NCBI RefSeq assembly: GCF_947502445.1
Contig: NZ_CANMZW010000003.1
Location: 62,001 to 126,000, forward strand
Origin: an uncultured Brevibacillus sp.
GTDB taxonomy: Bacteria; Bacillota; Bacilli; Brevibacillales; Brevibacillaceae
Direction of reading: 5' to 3'
Length of the DNA: 64,000 nucleotides
Positions 1-9,286 of the stretch are shown piece by piece; within the stretch, counting starts at the first letter, position 1, and each line of letters begins with the position of its first letter. A program made the position numbers and the translations under genes. Under the pieces are notes generated by a model, which saw nothing but the letters and a program-made list of their open reading frames with translations, searched no databases and was not told where the DNA came from.

Positions 1-1363
1 CCGGGTCACTTACATCTTGCATGGAACTCCAAGTATGGCGTTCACTCGCGTTTTCCGCTCCAAGTGCATGCTGCATCTCTTCGTTTAGGACCTGCAACGT
101 ATGCGGCCTTTCACTTTCACTTTCATAACGTACTGGTGCCTCCATGATCGCGGGGCGTTCAGACACCTGCTCCATTTCCAACTGGGACGTAATGACGTCA
201 AACTCTTTTCGTGAATACTCCTGCTTCGCCATCCACTCCTGCAACCGTGGACTCGCTTCGATTCTGGATGATATCGGCGGCGTAGACTTTGGCAATTGCA
301 AATCAAACTGCGGCTGGACGACCTGATTGACAACCTTTGCCCGAGGAGCACTGACCATGGGGCGAACGATGCCCAATCCCTGTCGCAATGTTTCTTTGAC
401 GGATTGTTCAATCGCACTGCACAGTTCATCTTCTTTACTAAATTTGGCTTCCAGCTTGGCAGGATGGACGTTCACATCCACGAGGGTCGGGTCCATTTCT
501 ATCTGCACAGCAACAATCGGGTAACGCCCTATCGGTAAAAGGGTATGGTAGCCCCTCATAATCGCGTTATTCAGCGAATAGCTGCGAACATATCTTCCAT
601 TAACGAGCGTCGAAAGATAGGATCTATTCGCACGCGTGACTTCTGTCTTGGATAAAAATCCGCTCCAACGAAAATCAAGCGTTTCACCAGAGATCGGCAA
701 TAACAGCTTGGCTACCTGAACCCCGTAAATGGCAGCCATAACATGTAACAGCTTACCGTCTCCTGAGGTTTGCAGCAGCGTTTTTCCATTATGAGTCAAT
801 GTAAACGCAATCGACGGATGGGTGAGGGCGAGACGGTTGACGTAATCAGAGATGTGCCCCACCTCGGTAGCGATGGACTTCATATATTTCAGCCGCGCTG
901 GGGTATTAAAGAACAGGCTGCGGACACAAATCTCGGTCCCCTTTACTGCCGCAACATCTTTTGCCTCCCCAAGCTGCCCGCCTTCAATCGTAATGCGCGT
1001 CCCGATTTGACTGCTGGACTGACTGCTAGTAAGCTCCATTCGTGATACAGCGGCAATACTCGGGAGAGCCTCTCCACGAAAGCCGAGTGTACGAATCCGA
1101 AACAAGTCGCGGGCATTGCTGATTTTACTCGTAGCATGACGCTCAAAGGCAAGCGAACAATCTTCTCTGTCCATCCCTTGTCCATTATCTACGATTCGAA
1201 TCAGCTCTAGCCCGCCTTCCTCGACATGAATCTCAATCGTCGTAGCAGAGGCATCAATCGCATTTTCTACCAACTCTTTTACTACCGATGCAGGACGCTC
1301 TACTACTTCCCCGGCAGCGATCATGTTGGAAAGATGCTCATCCAGCAATTGAATGTTACCCAT
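1..1363 (-). CDS. mutL: DNA mismatch repair protein MutL (3' part outside window)
   Basis: The frame is open from an ATG at 1363 to the window edge, giving 454 N-terminal residues. The GHKL ATPase module is clear: E30-x3-N34 (ELVENAIDAS), DNGQGM at 59-64, RHATSK at 75-80 and GFRGEAL at 94-100, followed by the transducer domain with the DVNVHPAK motif. In the family MutL couples MutS mismatch recognition to strand incision or removal in the cytosol. The C-terminal endonuclease/dimerisation domain would lie beyond the edge, so its metal motif cannot be checked. It starts 24 nt downstream of mutS behind GGAGGAGCCT, so the pair is probably one operon. Confidence 0.97.
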   Translation of the reverse strand, partial: MGNIQLLDEHLSNMIAAGEVVERPASVVKELVENAIDASATTIEIHVEEGGLELIRIVDNGQGMDREDCSLAFERHATSKISNARDLFRIRTLGFRGEALPSIAAVSRMELTSSQSSSQIGTRITIEGGQLGEAKDVAAVKGTEICVRSLFFNTPARLKYMKSIATEVGHISDYVNRLALTHPSIAFTLTHNGKTLLQTSGDGKLLHVMAAIYGVQVAKLLLPISGETLDFRWSGFLSKTEVTRANRSYLSTLVNGRYVRSYSLNNAIMRGYHTLLPIGRYPIVAVQIEMDPTLVDVNVHPAKLEAKFSKEDELCSAIEQSVKETLRQGLGIVRPMVSAPRAKVVNQVVQPQFDLQLPKSTPPISSRIEASPRLQEWMAKQEYSRKEFDVITSQLEMEQVSERPAIMEAPVRYESESERPHTLQVLNEEMQHALGAENASERHTWSSMQDVSDP

Positions 1364-1387
1364 AGGCTCCTCCTCTTTTGACGAATA

Positions 1388-3964
1388 CTAGTTCTTTTTT
1401 AGCTGTTGCTTCCATGCGAACAGCTTCATCATGGCATCCATTGGTGTAGTTGAATTCAGATCCAGCTCGCGTAGATCAGCCATGATCGCTTCTTCCTCCG
1501 CCGACAATAGCGAGACGGGCTCTTCGCGTACAGCAGCAACGGGCGCTGCCCATAGTGCCTCAAGTGACATCTGCGTATCATTTGCGGTCGCAGCTGCGCC
1601 AGCTTCCAAGCCAGACAAAATACTGCGTGCACGTTCAATGACCCACATTGGCATTTCTGCCAATTCAGCAACGTGGATCCCATAGCTTTTATCCGCTCTG
1701 CCTTCTTCGATTTTGTGCAAAAAGAGAAGCTTACCATCCCGTTCCTCACAACGCGCATTGACGTTTACCACGCCACTCAGCGTATCGGTTAGACCTGTCA
1801 GCTCGTGATAATGCGTGGAGAACAGTGTTTTGGCACCGATTTTTTGGCAAATGTATTCAATCACGGCCTGCGCAAGTGCCATGCCATCATAAGTGGACGT
1901 ACCTCGCCCGATCTCATCGAGCAAAATGAGGCTGCGCTCAGTTGCTTTTTGCAGGGCATGTCTGGTTTCAAGCATCTCTACCATGAAGGTACTGTGGCCG
2001 CCAACCAAATCATCTGCTGCCCCTATTCGTGTAAAGATTTGATCGACCAACGAAAGCTTTGCTTCTTTTGCTGGCACAAAGCAACCGATTTGCGCCATCA
2101 CCGTGATCAACGCAATTTGTCTCATATACGTACTCTTACCCGCCATATTCGGTCCCGTAATGAGCAGGACGAGACGATTTGACTGATCCATCTGCACGTC
2201 ATTGGCTACATACTTCTCCCGATCGAGTACAGCCTCGACAACAGGATGTCGGCCATCGGTGATGACATACTCCCCTGTAGTGGTGAACTGTGGTCGGATA
2301 AAACCACGCTCATCACTGACAGTCGCAAACGCTTGGAGGACGTCTACAGAAGAAATTCGCTCTGCCAGGCTTTGCAGACGAGGAATATGCAAGGCGATTT
2401 CACTGCGTACAGCCACAAAAAGCTGATATTCCAGCTCCGTCATTTTTTCTTCTGCTTCCAAAATCAGCGCTTCACGCTCTTTCAGCTCAGGTGTGATGTA
2501 ACGCTCCGCATTAGTTAAGGTTTGCTTCCGCTCGTATCTACCCGGCGGCACATTGGCAATGTTGGCTTTGGATACTTCGATGTAATAGCCAAACACTTTA
2601 TTGAAGCCGACCTTGAGCGATCGGATACCCGTAGCTTCACGCTCCGCTTGTTCCAGCTGGGCGATCCACGTCTTTCCGTCGCGGCTCGCGGAATGAAGCT
2701 TGTCCAAATACTCATCGTAGCCGGTACGAATCATACCGCCTTCCCGCACAGAAATCGGTGGATCATCCACGAGTGCGGAGCTAAGTAGACCTACGATGTC
2801 TGTGCACTCGTCCATGCCTTGGGCAATTTCCGTCAGTACCTGAGATTCCGTCCTCATTAATAGCTGCTTTAATTCCGGTACAGCTTCTAACGAGTGACGA
2901 AGCTGGATCAAATCGCGCGCATTTGCGTTCCCATACGAAATCCGTCCTGCAAGCCGTTCGAGGTCATATACCCGATCCAGGCTCTCTCGCACGTCTGCGC
3001 GTAGCAGCAGGTCACCTTTAAGTGCCTCCACTGCTTCCAATCGGGCATCCAGATCTTCTTGTCTGAGCAGCGGCCGCTCAATCCATCTACGCAGCAGTCG
3101 CCCCCCCATTGCCGTCTGGGTACGATCCAGAAGCCATAGGAGCGATCCCTTTTTTGTCTTGTCTCGGATCGTCTCCGTCAGCTCAAGATTACGTCTGGAA
3201 AAGCCGTCCATTTGCAAATATTGCTTGGCGTCATATCGTTTCAGCAGGCGCATGTGAGACAAACTACGCTTTTGCGTTGTCCCTATGTAGTACAGCAGCC
3301 CGTTGATCGCCGCTCGCATCGCCAGATCCAGTTCCTTTGCCTGCTCACCATATTGTCCATCCACAGCAAAAGCATCCAGTTGATTGCTCTCTACAACCGT
3401 GAAGGGGAGTGCAGTCTTCGGTACGACAGAAGAACCGACAAACACCAGTTCTTTTGGACGATATTGCAGCGCCTCATCAAGGACACCCTCTGCCTCCCCA
3501 AGAAGTGATGTTACATACAACTCACCTGTACTCATATCGCAGGCAGCAATCCCGGTCCGTCCATCCAGGCCGGCAAGCGCAGCCATGTAGTTGTTTTCCT
3601 TGTCTGTGAGCCACTTGCCCTCCATCATGGTGCCTGGTGTAATGACACGGGTTACTTCGCGCCGTACTACACCCTTGGCTTCCTTCGGGTCTTCCACCTG
3701 CTCGCAGACAGCTACCTTGTGACCTTTTTTCAATAGCTCTGCAATGTATCCATCTGCAGCGTGATGAGGAACTCCGCACATCGGAATTTTCTCATCACCT
3801 CCGCCACCGCGGCCAGTCAGTGTAATTTCCAGCTCCCTGGACGCCAGAATCGCATCGTCAAAAAACAATTCATAAAAATCGCCTAACCGAAAAAATAAGA
3901 AAGTATCCGGATAATCTTTTTTGATTGCCAGATACTGTTGAATCATCGGGGTATATTGCTCCAT
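1388..3964 (-). CDS. mutS: DNA mismatch repair protein MutS
   Basis: An 858-residue protein, normal for bacterial MutS. The mismatch-recognition Phe-x-Glu is present as F30-Y31-E32 in the N-terminal domain. The ATPase has Walker A GPNMAGKST at 604-612 and Walker B LLDEIGRGTS with D683-E684, followed by STHYHEL. The C-terminus keeps the short clamp/tetramer tail. It binds base mismatches and small loops and recruits MutL. The ATG at 3964 is preceded by AGGAGAAGAAACC. It is first in a mutS-mutL operon and has its own likely promoter at 3999-4027. Confidence 0.99.
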   Translation of the reverse strand: MEQYTPMIQQYLAIKKDYPDTFLFFRLGDFYELFFDDAILASRELEITLTGRGGGGDEKIPMCGVPHHAADGYIAELLKKGHKVAVCEQVEDPKEAKGVVRREVTRVITPGTMMEGKWLTDKENNYMAALAGLDGRTGIAACDMSTGELYVTSLLGEAEGVLDEALQYRPKELVFVGSSVVPKTALPFTVVESNQLDAFAVDGQYGEQAKELDLAMRAAINGLLYYIGTTQKRSLSHMRLLKRYDAKQYLQMDGFSRRNLELTETIRDKTKKGSLLWLLDRTQTAMGGRLLRRWIERPLLRQEDLDARLEAVEALKGDLLLRADVRESLDRVYDLERLAGRISYGNANARDLIQLRHSLEAVPELKQLLMRTESQVLTEIAQGMDECTDIVGLLSSALVDDPPISVREGGMIRTGYDEYLDKLHSASRDGKTWIAQLEQAEREATGIRSLKVGFNKVFGYYIEVSKANIANVPPGRYERKQTLTNAERYITPELKEREALILEAEEKMTELEYQLFVAVRSEIALHIPRLQSLAERISSVDVLQAFATVSDERGFIRPQFTTTGEYVITDGRHPVVEAVLDREKYVANDVQMDQSNRLVLLITGPNMAGKSTYMRQIALITVMAQIGCFVPAKEAKLSLVDQIFTRIGAADDLVGGHSTFMVEMLETRHALQKATERSLILLDEIGRGTSTYDGMALAQAVIEYICQKIGAKTLFSTHYHELTGLTDTLSGVVNVNARCEERDGKLLFLHKIEEGRADKSYGIHVAELAEMPMWVIERARSILSGLEAGAAATANDTQMSLEALWAAPVAAVREEPVSLLSAEEEAIMADLRELDLNSTTPMDAMMKLFAWKQQLKKN

Positions 3965-3998
3965 TGGTTTCTTCTCCTAGCCTAGAAATCTCGACGCT

Positions 3999-4027
3999 AT
4001 TATACCATGATTGAGATTATTGTTGAA
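3999..4027 (-). promoter_or_regulatory. Likely sigma-A promoter of mutSL
   Basis: On the minus strand a perfect -10 TATAAT (3999-4004) is preceded by TGG, which makes an extended -10, and lies 17 nt from a weak -35 TTCAAC (4022-4027). The start of mutS lies 35 nt downstream of the -10. Confidence 0.6.
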
Positions 4028-4051
4028 CGTGCAGCTGACACTATGAGAGAC

Positions 4052-5341
4052 TCAGTTCAAGCTCCACGTCGTGCGCAAATCCACTTCTGCTGGCCACCTA
4101 TGACCATTTTGCAGATACGAAAAATAGCGATCCAGATGGACACGCGAGAGCACATATCCAGGCAAGCCCTTTAGCTCCTCCCATATTTGCTCGACGTACG
4201 GGATCAGCACAGCTTTGTCACCCGTATAGTACGCTTTAATCAAGGGCAACTGCAAATGGGGTGTTGCTCGCAATTGCGTGTGGCTTGTTGCGATCAGTTT
4301 CGCCAAGTGCAGTACTCCCCGGGTAATGTCAGGATGCACGAGCCAGCTTGGTAGTGTACGGTATTCAAATCCATATGACTTTTCCCGGCAATCACCTAAA
4401 TACCCATATCTCTGTCGACGGTCACGACACCCAGTGTCCTCAATGAGCACCAGAGGGAGCGCAAGGTAAGCATCCAGTTTGCGACGTAGGGCAAAGGTCG
4501 CTGTCATCCCGCTAATATGAATATGTCCGCCAATCGGATAACCCGCAAAGGGCATACCTCCAGCAAGCCATTCCAGCTTGGCATTTCCCAACTTTTTATG
4601 GGCTAGCTGCAGCCCTTCTAAAATGTGAAAGAACAACTCGTCTGGGTCTTCTGAAGGCTCAGGTCTGAGTTCTGCAATGGGGTGTTGATGCATCGCTAAT
4701 TCTTCACGATATCTCGTCGTATCACAGCCGACCTTTCCCCCTACCTTTAAATAATCGGAGGCGAGTGCCATCTCCCCTGTTGGCTTGCGCAAGGCAAATT
4801 CAGGATCAGCACCAATTTTCGCGATCTCTTGTGGATGCTGCCGTAGCCGGGATTCCCACCAATCTTTTGCCTGTTGCATACATCTATCTTTTTCTGGTTG
4901 TGGCCATTCCGGCTCTACCTGGAGCACCTTTTGGCGATGTGGTGATGCTGCCATGATGGTCACCTCACCAGCATCGATCCCCGCAGCATACAGACTTCGC
5001 GCCGCCAAGCTTTTCACAACCTGAATCTCTGGATCAGTTACTGACAGAGCTACCTGTTGATAAGACGGCTCTTCCATGCGATGGAGAAGCCATTGTGGAC
5101 TCTCCATGCTCCTTTCCATGTACAGCACATGCTCCTGATACAGAGAGACTTTGTACGTCCGCCAGCCTGGCTGTGCTTGTTTTCCTGCCGTCACGGGTAT
5201 GCCACTTTGTCTAAGCAGCCAACGCCCAATTTCTGGCCGCTGCAAAAAGCTCTGTGCTTCTTTCGCATTTGCCGTCATGGACTCTGCCATTTTCGCTCCT
5301 GGCTGCAAGACCAACCGCTTCCCTTTCACACGCGCAAACAT
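4052..5341 (-). CDS. Putative amidoligase (phiEco32-like COOH-NH2 ligase type 2 family)
   Basis: A 429-residue protein. The C-terminal two thirds carry motifs I associate with the phiEco32-like amidoligase family of the glutamine-synthetase/GCS-like fold: GADPEF at 177-182, HPIAELRP at 220-227 and GGHIHIS at 271-277, the last rich in acidic and His residues that would hold Mg-ATP. Enzymes of this fold join a carboxyl to an amine through an acyl phosphate; the substrate here is unknown. The N-terminal 160 residues look like a separate domain I do not recognise. ATG 5341 is chosen over GTG 5350 because AGGGAG sits 10 nt upstream of it. It lies between cotE and mutS, all on the minus strand, which could link it to the spore coat, but that is inference. 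Confidence 0.75.
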   Translation of the reverse strand: MFARVKGKRLVLQPGAKMAESMTANAKEAQSFLQRPEIGRWLLRQSGIPVTAGKQAQPGWRTYKVSLYQEHVLYMERSMESPQWLLHRMEEPSYQQVALSVTDPEIQVVKSLAARSLYAAGIDAGEVTIMAASPHRQKVLQVEPEWPQPEKDRCMQQAKDWWESRLRQHPQEIAKIGADPEFALRKPTGEMALASDYLKVGGKVGCDTTRYREELAMHQHPIAELRPEPSEDPDELFFHILEGLQLAHKKLGNAKLEWLAGGMPFAGYPIGGHIHISGMTATFALRRKLDAYLALPLVLIEDTGCRDRRQRYGYLGDCREKSYGFEYRTLPSWLVHPDITRGVLHLAKLIATSHTQLRATPHLQLPLIKAYYTGDKAVLIPYVEQIWEELKGLPGYVLSRVHLDRYFSYLQNGHRWPAEVDLRTTWSLN

Positions 5342-5452
5342 GGCTTTCACTCTCCCTCTCTCATCCTTTCGTTATCCTATGTTTGCGCCCAAAAAAGAGT
5401 GAGGCGGGATAACCCACCGTGCTAAATCGGAAGAATTTCCGTGCAAAAGACA

Positions 5453-5484
5453 AAAGAAAAAGAGGAGATGTAACTCTCCTCTTT
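5453..5484 (-). terminator. Terminator of cotE
   Basis: On the minus strand AAAGAGGAG (from 5484) and CTCCTCTTT form a 9-bp stem with an 8-nt loop, followed by a T-rich TTCTTTTG tract. The stem includes the last bases of the cotE stop codon. Confidence 0.8.
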
Positions 5485-6043
5485 AGTCAAGCTCGTCGAG
5501 CATTGTGGCTGAATCAAAGTCATCAAATTCATCACTGTTATCTTCGTAGTCGCCTAACATATGAATATCCTTTTCATCGCAACTATTGCAGACAACAACG
5601 CATACTTTTGTTTCGCCAATGATTTCTACCGCAAATTCGCTTTCAACCTTGACTGTGATTGTGCCGCCTCCACTCAACTCAGCTTTGACGCACTTCGGCT
5701 GTTCCACGGCGCGAGCGACAATTTCAAGATCGCCTCTGCAGTTTTTGTCGAAGAACGTTAGCGGAACGAGTACGGAGAACTTGACAGTTTCCCGCTTGAC
5801 TTCGGTTTGCGTGTTATTTGCAAACGAGAACCACAGGTTGACGTCACACGTACCAGATACTTCAACCGCGTCTCCGACTTTCTCTGCCTGGAAGTTCGTG
5901 TTTATAATCCAGCATCCGAGGATCGTCGAAGGAGTTTGCGACGGTATGATGGTGTGGGTGGTAGTAGAGAATTTATGGCCTTTACCGCAGACAGCTTTCG
6001 CGATGAGTTCCCGGCATTGCAGATCTTTGTCTGTACCCGACAT
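5483..6043 (-). CDS. cotE: Outer spore coat morphogenetic protein CotE
   Basis: A 186-residue protein matching B. subtilis CotE along its length: REL/I-I-KAV near the N-terminus, PSTILGCWIIN, DVNLWFSFANNT, and the acidic Asp/Glu-rich tail. CotE organises the outer coat around the forespore in the mother cell and is recruited through SpoIVA. The start is the ATG at 6043, directly behind GGAGGAGGTAACGAA; a longer frame to 6115 adds 24 residues with no ribosome site and no family similarity. It sits downstream of ricA-miaB as in Bacillus. A sporulation-type promoter is proposed at 6076-6104. Unusually it has several Cys residues (for example VCNSC). Confidence 0.95.
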   Translation of the reverse strand: MSGTDKDLQCRELIAKAVCGKGHKFSTTTHTIIPSQTPSTILGCWIINTNFQAEKVGDAVEVSGTCDVNLWFSFANNTQTEVKRETVKFSVLVPLTFFDKNCRGDLEIVARAVEQPKCVKAELSGGGTITVKVESEFAVEIIGETKVCVVVCNSCDEKDIHMLGDYEDNSDEFDDFDSATMLDELD

Positions 6044-6075
6044 TTCGTTACCTCCTCCATACAACGTTTCTGTAC

Positions 6076-6104
6076 ATTTGTATGCAGGGCATTCGGCTAG
6101 GGTG
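6076..6104 (-). promoter_or_regulatory. Possible sigma-K (or sigma-E) promoter of cotE
   Basis: On the minus strand CACC (6101-6104) lies 16 nt from CATACAAAT (6076-6084). This resembles the known sigma-K pattern mACm-N16-CATAnnnTA, with a good CATA and a poor TA. CATACAAA also resembles the sigma-E -10 CATACAnT. B. subtilis cotE uses both factors. A small hairpin GGGTG-TTTG-CACCC overlaps the -35 side. Confidence 0.4.
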
Positions 6105-6187
6105 CAAACACCCACCTTATTTTGGGAAACTTGTTTGGGAGCTCATCACGATAGCTATATCACACTCTTCTATTGTATAGGCGATTT

Positions 6188-6631
6188 TTAGGAGCAGCAG
6201 CCCCCATGATTTTTCTTCTCCGGTCCGCCGCCCGTTTCACCTGTCAACGGGTTTCCGCCAGTATCTAAGATGATACGTTCTGACACCGTATTGGTGATCA
6301 CATTGGTCACCATCTGCAAAAGATCGTTCACGTCTACTTGAGATTGCTTGAACTCGTTAACAATCGGAATGGAATCCAGTTCTTCGTGGAGCTGGTTGTA
6401 TTCGCCCTCCACCTTTTTCGCCAGTTCAGTCTTGTTGATGGATTCAAACATGACCATCTGCTTCTGCTTTTGTTTCAGTGTATCAATTAATTCTTGGACG
6501 CGTTCGTTGTGCTTGATTTGCAGTTCAGCGCGTTTGAAGAAATCTACTTCATTCGTGCGCGAGATCATGGCAGCCAATTCGCGTGCCTTGTCGAGAATTT
6601 CTTTTTGTGTATACAGGTTTGTTTGTTCCAT
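6188..6631 (-). CDS. ricA: RicA/YmcA, RicAFT complex subunit (YlbF family)
   Basis: A 147-residue helical protein closely resembling B. subtilis YmcA: ARELAAMISRTNEVDFFKRAE near the start, EELDSIPIVNEF, VNDLLQMV and a C-terminal STGG/DTGG-type region. RicA, RicF (YlbF) and RicT (YaaT) form a complex that carries Fe-S clusters and stimulates RNase Y-dependent mRNA maturation as well as competence, biofilm formation and sporulation. The C-terminal GGCCS tail supplies Cys residues expected for cluster ligation. It follows miaB by 6 nt, so they are probably cotranscribed. Its partner nuclease gene rny is in the same window at 22935-24476. Confidence 0.93.
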   Translation of the reverse strand: MEQTNLYTQKEILDKARELAAMISRTNEVDFFKRAELQIKHNERVQELIDTLKQKQKQMVMFESINKTELAKKVEGEYNQLHEELDSIPIVNEFKQSQVDVNDLLQMVTNVITNTVSERIILDTGGNPLTGETGGGPEKKNHGGCCS

Positions 6632-6637
6632 CTCAGG

Positions 6638-8152
6638 TTACACCTCAACTTTAGTAACAATTTCACCGTGGAGTGTCCACGTTTTTGCATCATTAATTTT
6701 TACGTGCACGTACTGTCCGATCATCGACTTATCGCCAGTGAAATGGACGAGCTTGTTTGTGCGTGTGCGACCAGCAAGCACATCCGGATTGTTCTTCGAT
6801 TCGCCTTCCACGAGTACCTCTAGCACTTGATCCTGTAGCTTTTTATTTTGCTCCAGGCTGATGCGTCCCAGCACCTCATTCAAACGATACAGACGCTGTT
6901 TTTTCACTTCCATCGGTACGTTGTCCTCCATGACTGCTGCAGGCGTGCCTTCCCGCGGCGAATAAATGAAGGTGTAGGCAAAATCGTAACGCACTTCCTC
7001 TACCAACGAAATCGTCTCTTCAAATTGCTCGTCGGTTTCACCAGGGAACCCAACAATAATGTCGGAAGATAAAGAGACATTCGGTATCGCCGCCTTAATT
7101 TTACGCACCAGCTCCAAGTAATGCTCACGAGAGTATTTGCGGGCCATGCGCTTGAGGACCTCAGTAGAGCCCGATTGCACTGGCAAGTGAATTTGCTCTA
7201 CCAGGTTACCGCCATGAGCAAGTACTTCGATCAGGTGGTCATCAAAATCTCTTGGATGGCTAGTGGTAAAGCGGATACGCGGAATATCAATCTTACGGAT
7301 TTCATCCAAGAGATCGCCAAAGCCATACTGAATATCTTCAAAATCTTTTCCGTAGGCATTGACATTTTGTCCGAGCAGCATAATTTCCTTAAACCCTTGG
7401 CGAGCAAGATCGCGCACTTCGGCAATCACGTCTTCTGGACGACGACTACGCTCTTTTCCACGGGTATATGGCACGATGCAGTACGTACAGAACTTGTCAC
7501 AGCCATACATAATATTAACCCAGCCCTTTGTATTTCCTTCACGCAATTTGGGCATATTTTCGACGATGTCGCCTTCCTTGGACCATACCTCAATCACCAT
7601 TTCTTTACTGAACATCGCATCTTTCAGCAGTTCAGGCAAACGGTGAATGTTATGCGTACCAAAAATCAGGTCAACCTGTGTGTAGCTTTTCAGGATTTTA
7701 TTAACAACCTTTTCTTCCTGGGACATACAGCCGCAAACGCCGAGAATCAGGTTTGGATTATTGTTTTTGAGCCGCTTCATGTGTCCCAGCTCACCAAACA
7801 CTTTATCTTCTGCATTTTCACGGATCGCACAGGTATTAAACAGAATAACGTCTGCATCCTCTACATCATCCGTAGACGTGTAGCCCATTTGCTGCAAAAT
7901 ACCAGAGATTGTCTCTGAGTCATGCTCATTCATCTGACAGCCGTATGTGCGGACATGATAACGCTTCCCATTTCCAATCCCTTGCATATCTTCTGGGATC
8001 ATGAAATCGTAGTGAACCTGGATTTCTTCTTTTCCGCGCTTTTTCGCATCCTTCAAGGAAGGTGGTTGGAAGTATTTTGCAAAGTCCGCCGTTTTTTTCG
8101 GAGACTTAGCGGATTTTAAGTCCGGAGTCGCCTCTTTTGTTTCCTTCATCAT
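6638..8152 (-). CDS. miaB: tRNA-2-methylthio-N6-dimethylallyladenosine synthase MiaB
   Basis: A 504-residue radical-SAM methylthiotransferase. The N-terminal cluster-binding Cys are C72 (TYGC), C108 (NTC) and C142 (CGC); the radical-SAM triad CxxxCxxC is C218, C222 and C225 ([10 protein letters not shown]). A TRAM domain forms the C-terminus. It converts i6A37 to ms2i6A37 in tRNAs reading UNN codons. The long N-terminal extension of about 60 residues is typical of Firmicute MiaB. Two adjacent ATGs (8152, 8149) follow GAGGTGATAC, and either may be used. It leads the operon miaB-ricA. Confidence 0.97.
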   Translation of the reverse strand: MMKETKEATPDLKSAKSPKKTADFAKYFQPPSLKDAKKRGKEEIQVHYDFMIPEDMQGIGNGKRYHVRTYGCQMNEHDSETISGILQQMGYTSTDDVEDADVILFNTCAIRENAEDKVFGELGHMKRLKNNNPNLILGVCGCMSQEEKVVNKILKSYTQVDLIFGTHNIHRLPELLKDAMFSKEMVIEVWSKEGDIVENMPKLREGNTKGWVNIMYGCDKFCTYCIVPYTRGKERSRRPEDVIAEVRDLARQGFKEIMLLGQNVNAYGKDFEDIQYGFGDLLDEIRKIDIPRIRFTTSHPRDFDDHLIEVLAHGGNLVEQIHLPVQSGSTEVLKRMARKYSREHYLELVRKIKAAIPNVSLSSDIIVGFPGETDEQFEETISLVEEVRYDFAYTFIYSPREGTPAAVMEDNVPMEVKKQRLYRLNEVLGRISLEQNKKLQDQVLEVLVEGESKNNPDVLAGRTRTNKLVHFTGDKSMIGQYVHVKINDAKTWTLHGEIVTKVEV

Positions 8153-8195
8153 GTATCACCTCAGTAGAATTATCATCATTCATTACCAATAAATA

Positions 8196-8204
8196 ATTAT
8201 ATCA
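8196..8204 (-). promoter_or_regulatory. Possible extended -10 promoter of miaB
   Basis: The minus strand reads TGATATAAT, a perfect -10 with the TGn extension, about 45 nt upstream of miaB. No convincing -35 was found at 16-18 nt. Confidence 0.4.
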
Positions 8205-8264
8205 TTTTGGGCCATACAAAAGCTAATGCATAATGAGGCAAAATATGTACGGATAAACAAACAA

Positions 8265-8325
8265 GAGAGCACTCGTGGAAGTGCTCCTTTTCGTAAAAGC
8301 TTCTCGCCTACACAAACGAGAAGCT
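8265..8325 (-). terminator. Two tandem hairpins after the HAD hydrolase gene
   Basis: On the minus strand the first hairpin pairs AGCTTCTCG with CGAGAAGCT (8298-8325) and is followed by TTTACG. The second pairs GAGCACT with AGTGCTC (8267-8286) and is followed by CTTGTTTGTTT. Together they would stop transcription from the HAD gene before miaB. Confidence 0.6.
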
Positions 8326-8392
8326 ACTGACCGTTTGAAATACGATATGAAGCAGTGCTGCGTCTTCTGATTGCAGCCTTTTCGCTATCCCA

Positions 8393-9085
8393 CTATTTTT
8401 CGTTCGAGTGTTTGATTCTTTTTTCTATCTCGTCTATGTGTGCGAGCAGCTCTGGAATCTGAACGATGATACCGTCTGACTCGGCGGGCTCAGACCAATA
8501 ATCGTCTCGTTTCCAGATACCCTTCATACCGACCGCACGTGCTGCTCGTACGTCGTTTGCCGGGTGATCCCCTACGAAAATCGTCTCATCCGCTTTCACG
8601 TTAAGCAATCGGAGCGCTTTTTCGAAAATTTCTGCTGCAGGTTTGGCGATCCCCTCCTGCTCTGAAATAAGAATCACTTGAAAGTACTTTTCAATGCCGA
8701 TTGCTTGAAAATTTTTTCGCTGAAACTGTGTCCGCCCGTTGGTGATCATTCCAAGCAGAATCCCATTGTCCTGCAATTGCTGCAGCGTCTCATGCACCCC
8801 TGGAAAAGCCCGACAGTCCAAATGAAAACGCTCGACATAGTCGTGAAGCAATGTATCGGCGTCGATTTGCTCTACCTGAAACTGTTCAAGCAGCTGCTGG
8901 TAAACGACGTCCTTCCACACATATCCACGCTGATCCAATTCGATAAATCGTTGCTGATAGACAGCAAGCGGGATAGATCCAAGCGCATCAAAATACCGTT
9001 CGTGTTGTCGCTCCAAAAAAGCGGGTAATGACCCGTCCCGATCCAGCAAGGTTCCATCCAAGTCAAAAATACAAGCCTTTAGCAT
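8393..9085 (-). CDS. HAD-superfamily phosphatase
   Basis: A 230-residue protein with the four HAD motifs: DLDGTLLD (nucleophile Asp) near residue 8, ITNGR (Thr/Asn of motif II), a Lys in IAKPAAEIF, and GDHPANDVRAA (acidic motif IV). The helical cap after motif I places it among small-molecule phosphatases of the YjjG/phosphoglycolate type; the substrate cannot be read from sequence. ATG 9085 is preferred over GTG 9097 because GGGTGAGG lies 6 nt before the ATG and directly abuts the GTG. It stands alone on the minus strand next to the divergently transcribed SLH gene. Confidence 0.85.
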   Translation of the reverse strand: MLKACIFDLDGTLLDRDGSLPAFLERQHERYFDALGSIPLAVYQQRFIELDQRGYVWKDVVYQQLLEQFQVEQIDADTLLHDYVERFHLDCRAFPGVHETLQQLQDNGILLGMITNGRTQFQRKNFQAIGIEKYFQVILISEQEGIAKPAAEIFEKALRLLNVKADETIFVGDHPANDVRAARAVGMKGIWKRDDYWSEPAESDGIIVQIPELLAHIDEIEKRIKHSNEK

Positions 9086-9286
9086 TGTTTTCCTCACCCT
9101 TCCTTAGTCTCACCAGTGAGTACTTCTTCCTTAGAACTGGATGCAACTCCTGTTTTTCCGGGCAACTTCCTCCGTCTTTTCTCCTATTTTTTACAAAATG
9201 AACTTGTCCCCTGCAACATTCCAATCCCACCCAGCGTCAGAATAACTGCGAGTCAGAAATCAACCAGCAAAAATGAGGAGGTTAAC

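Noticed and set aside
9116..9286. N-terminal extension of the SLH protein frame
   Set aside because: It has no ribosome site and would bury the clear signal peptide that begins at 9287.
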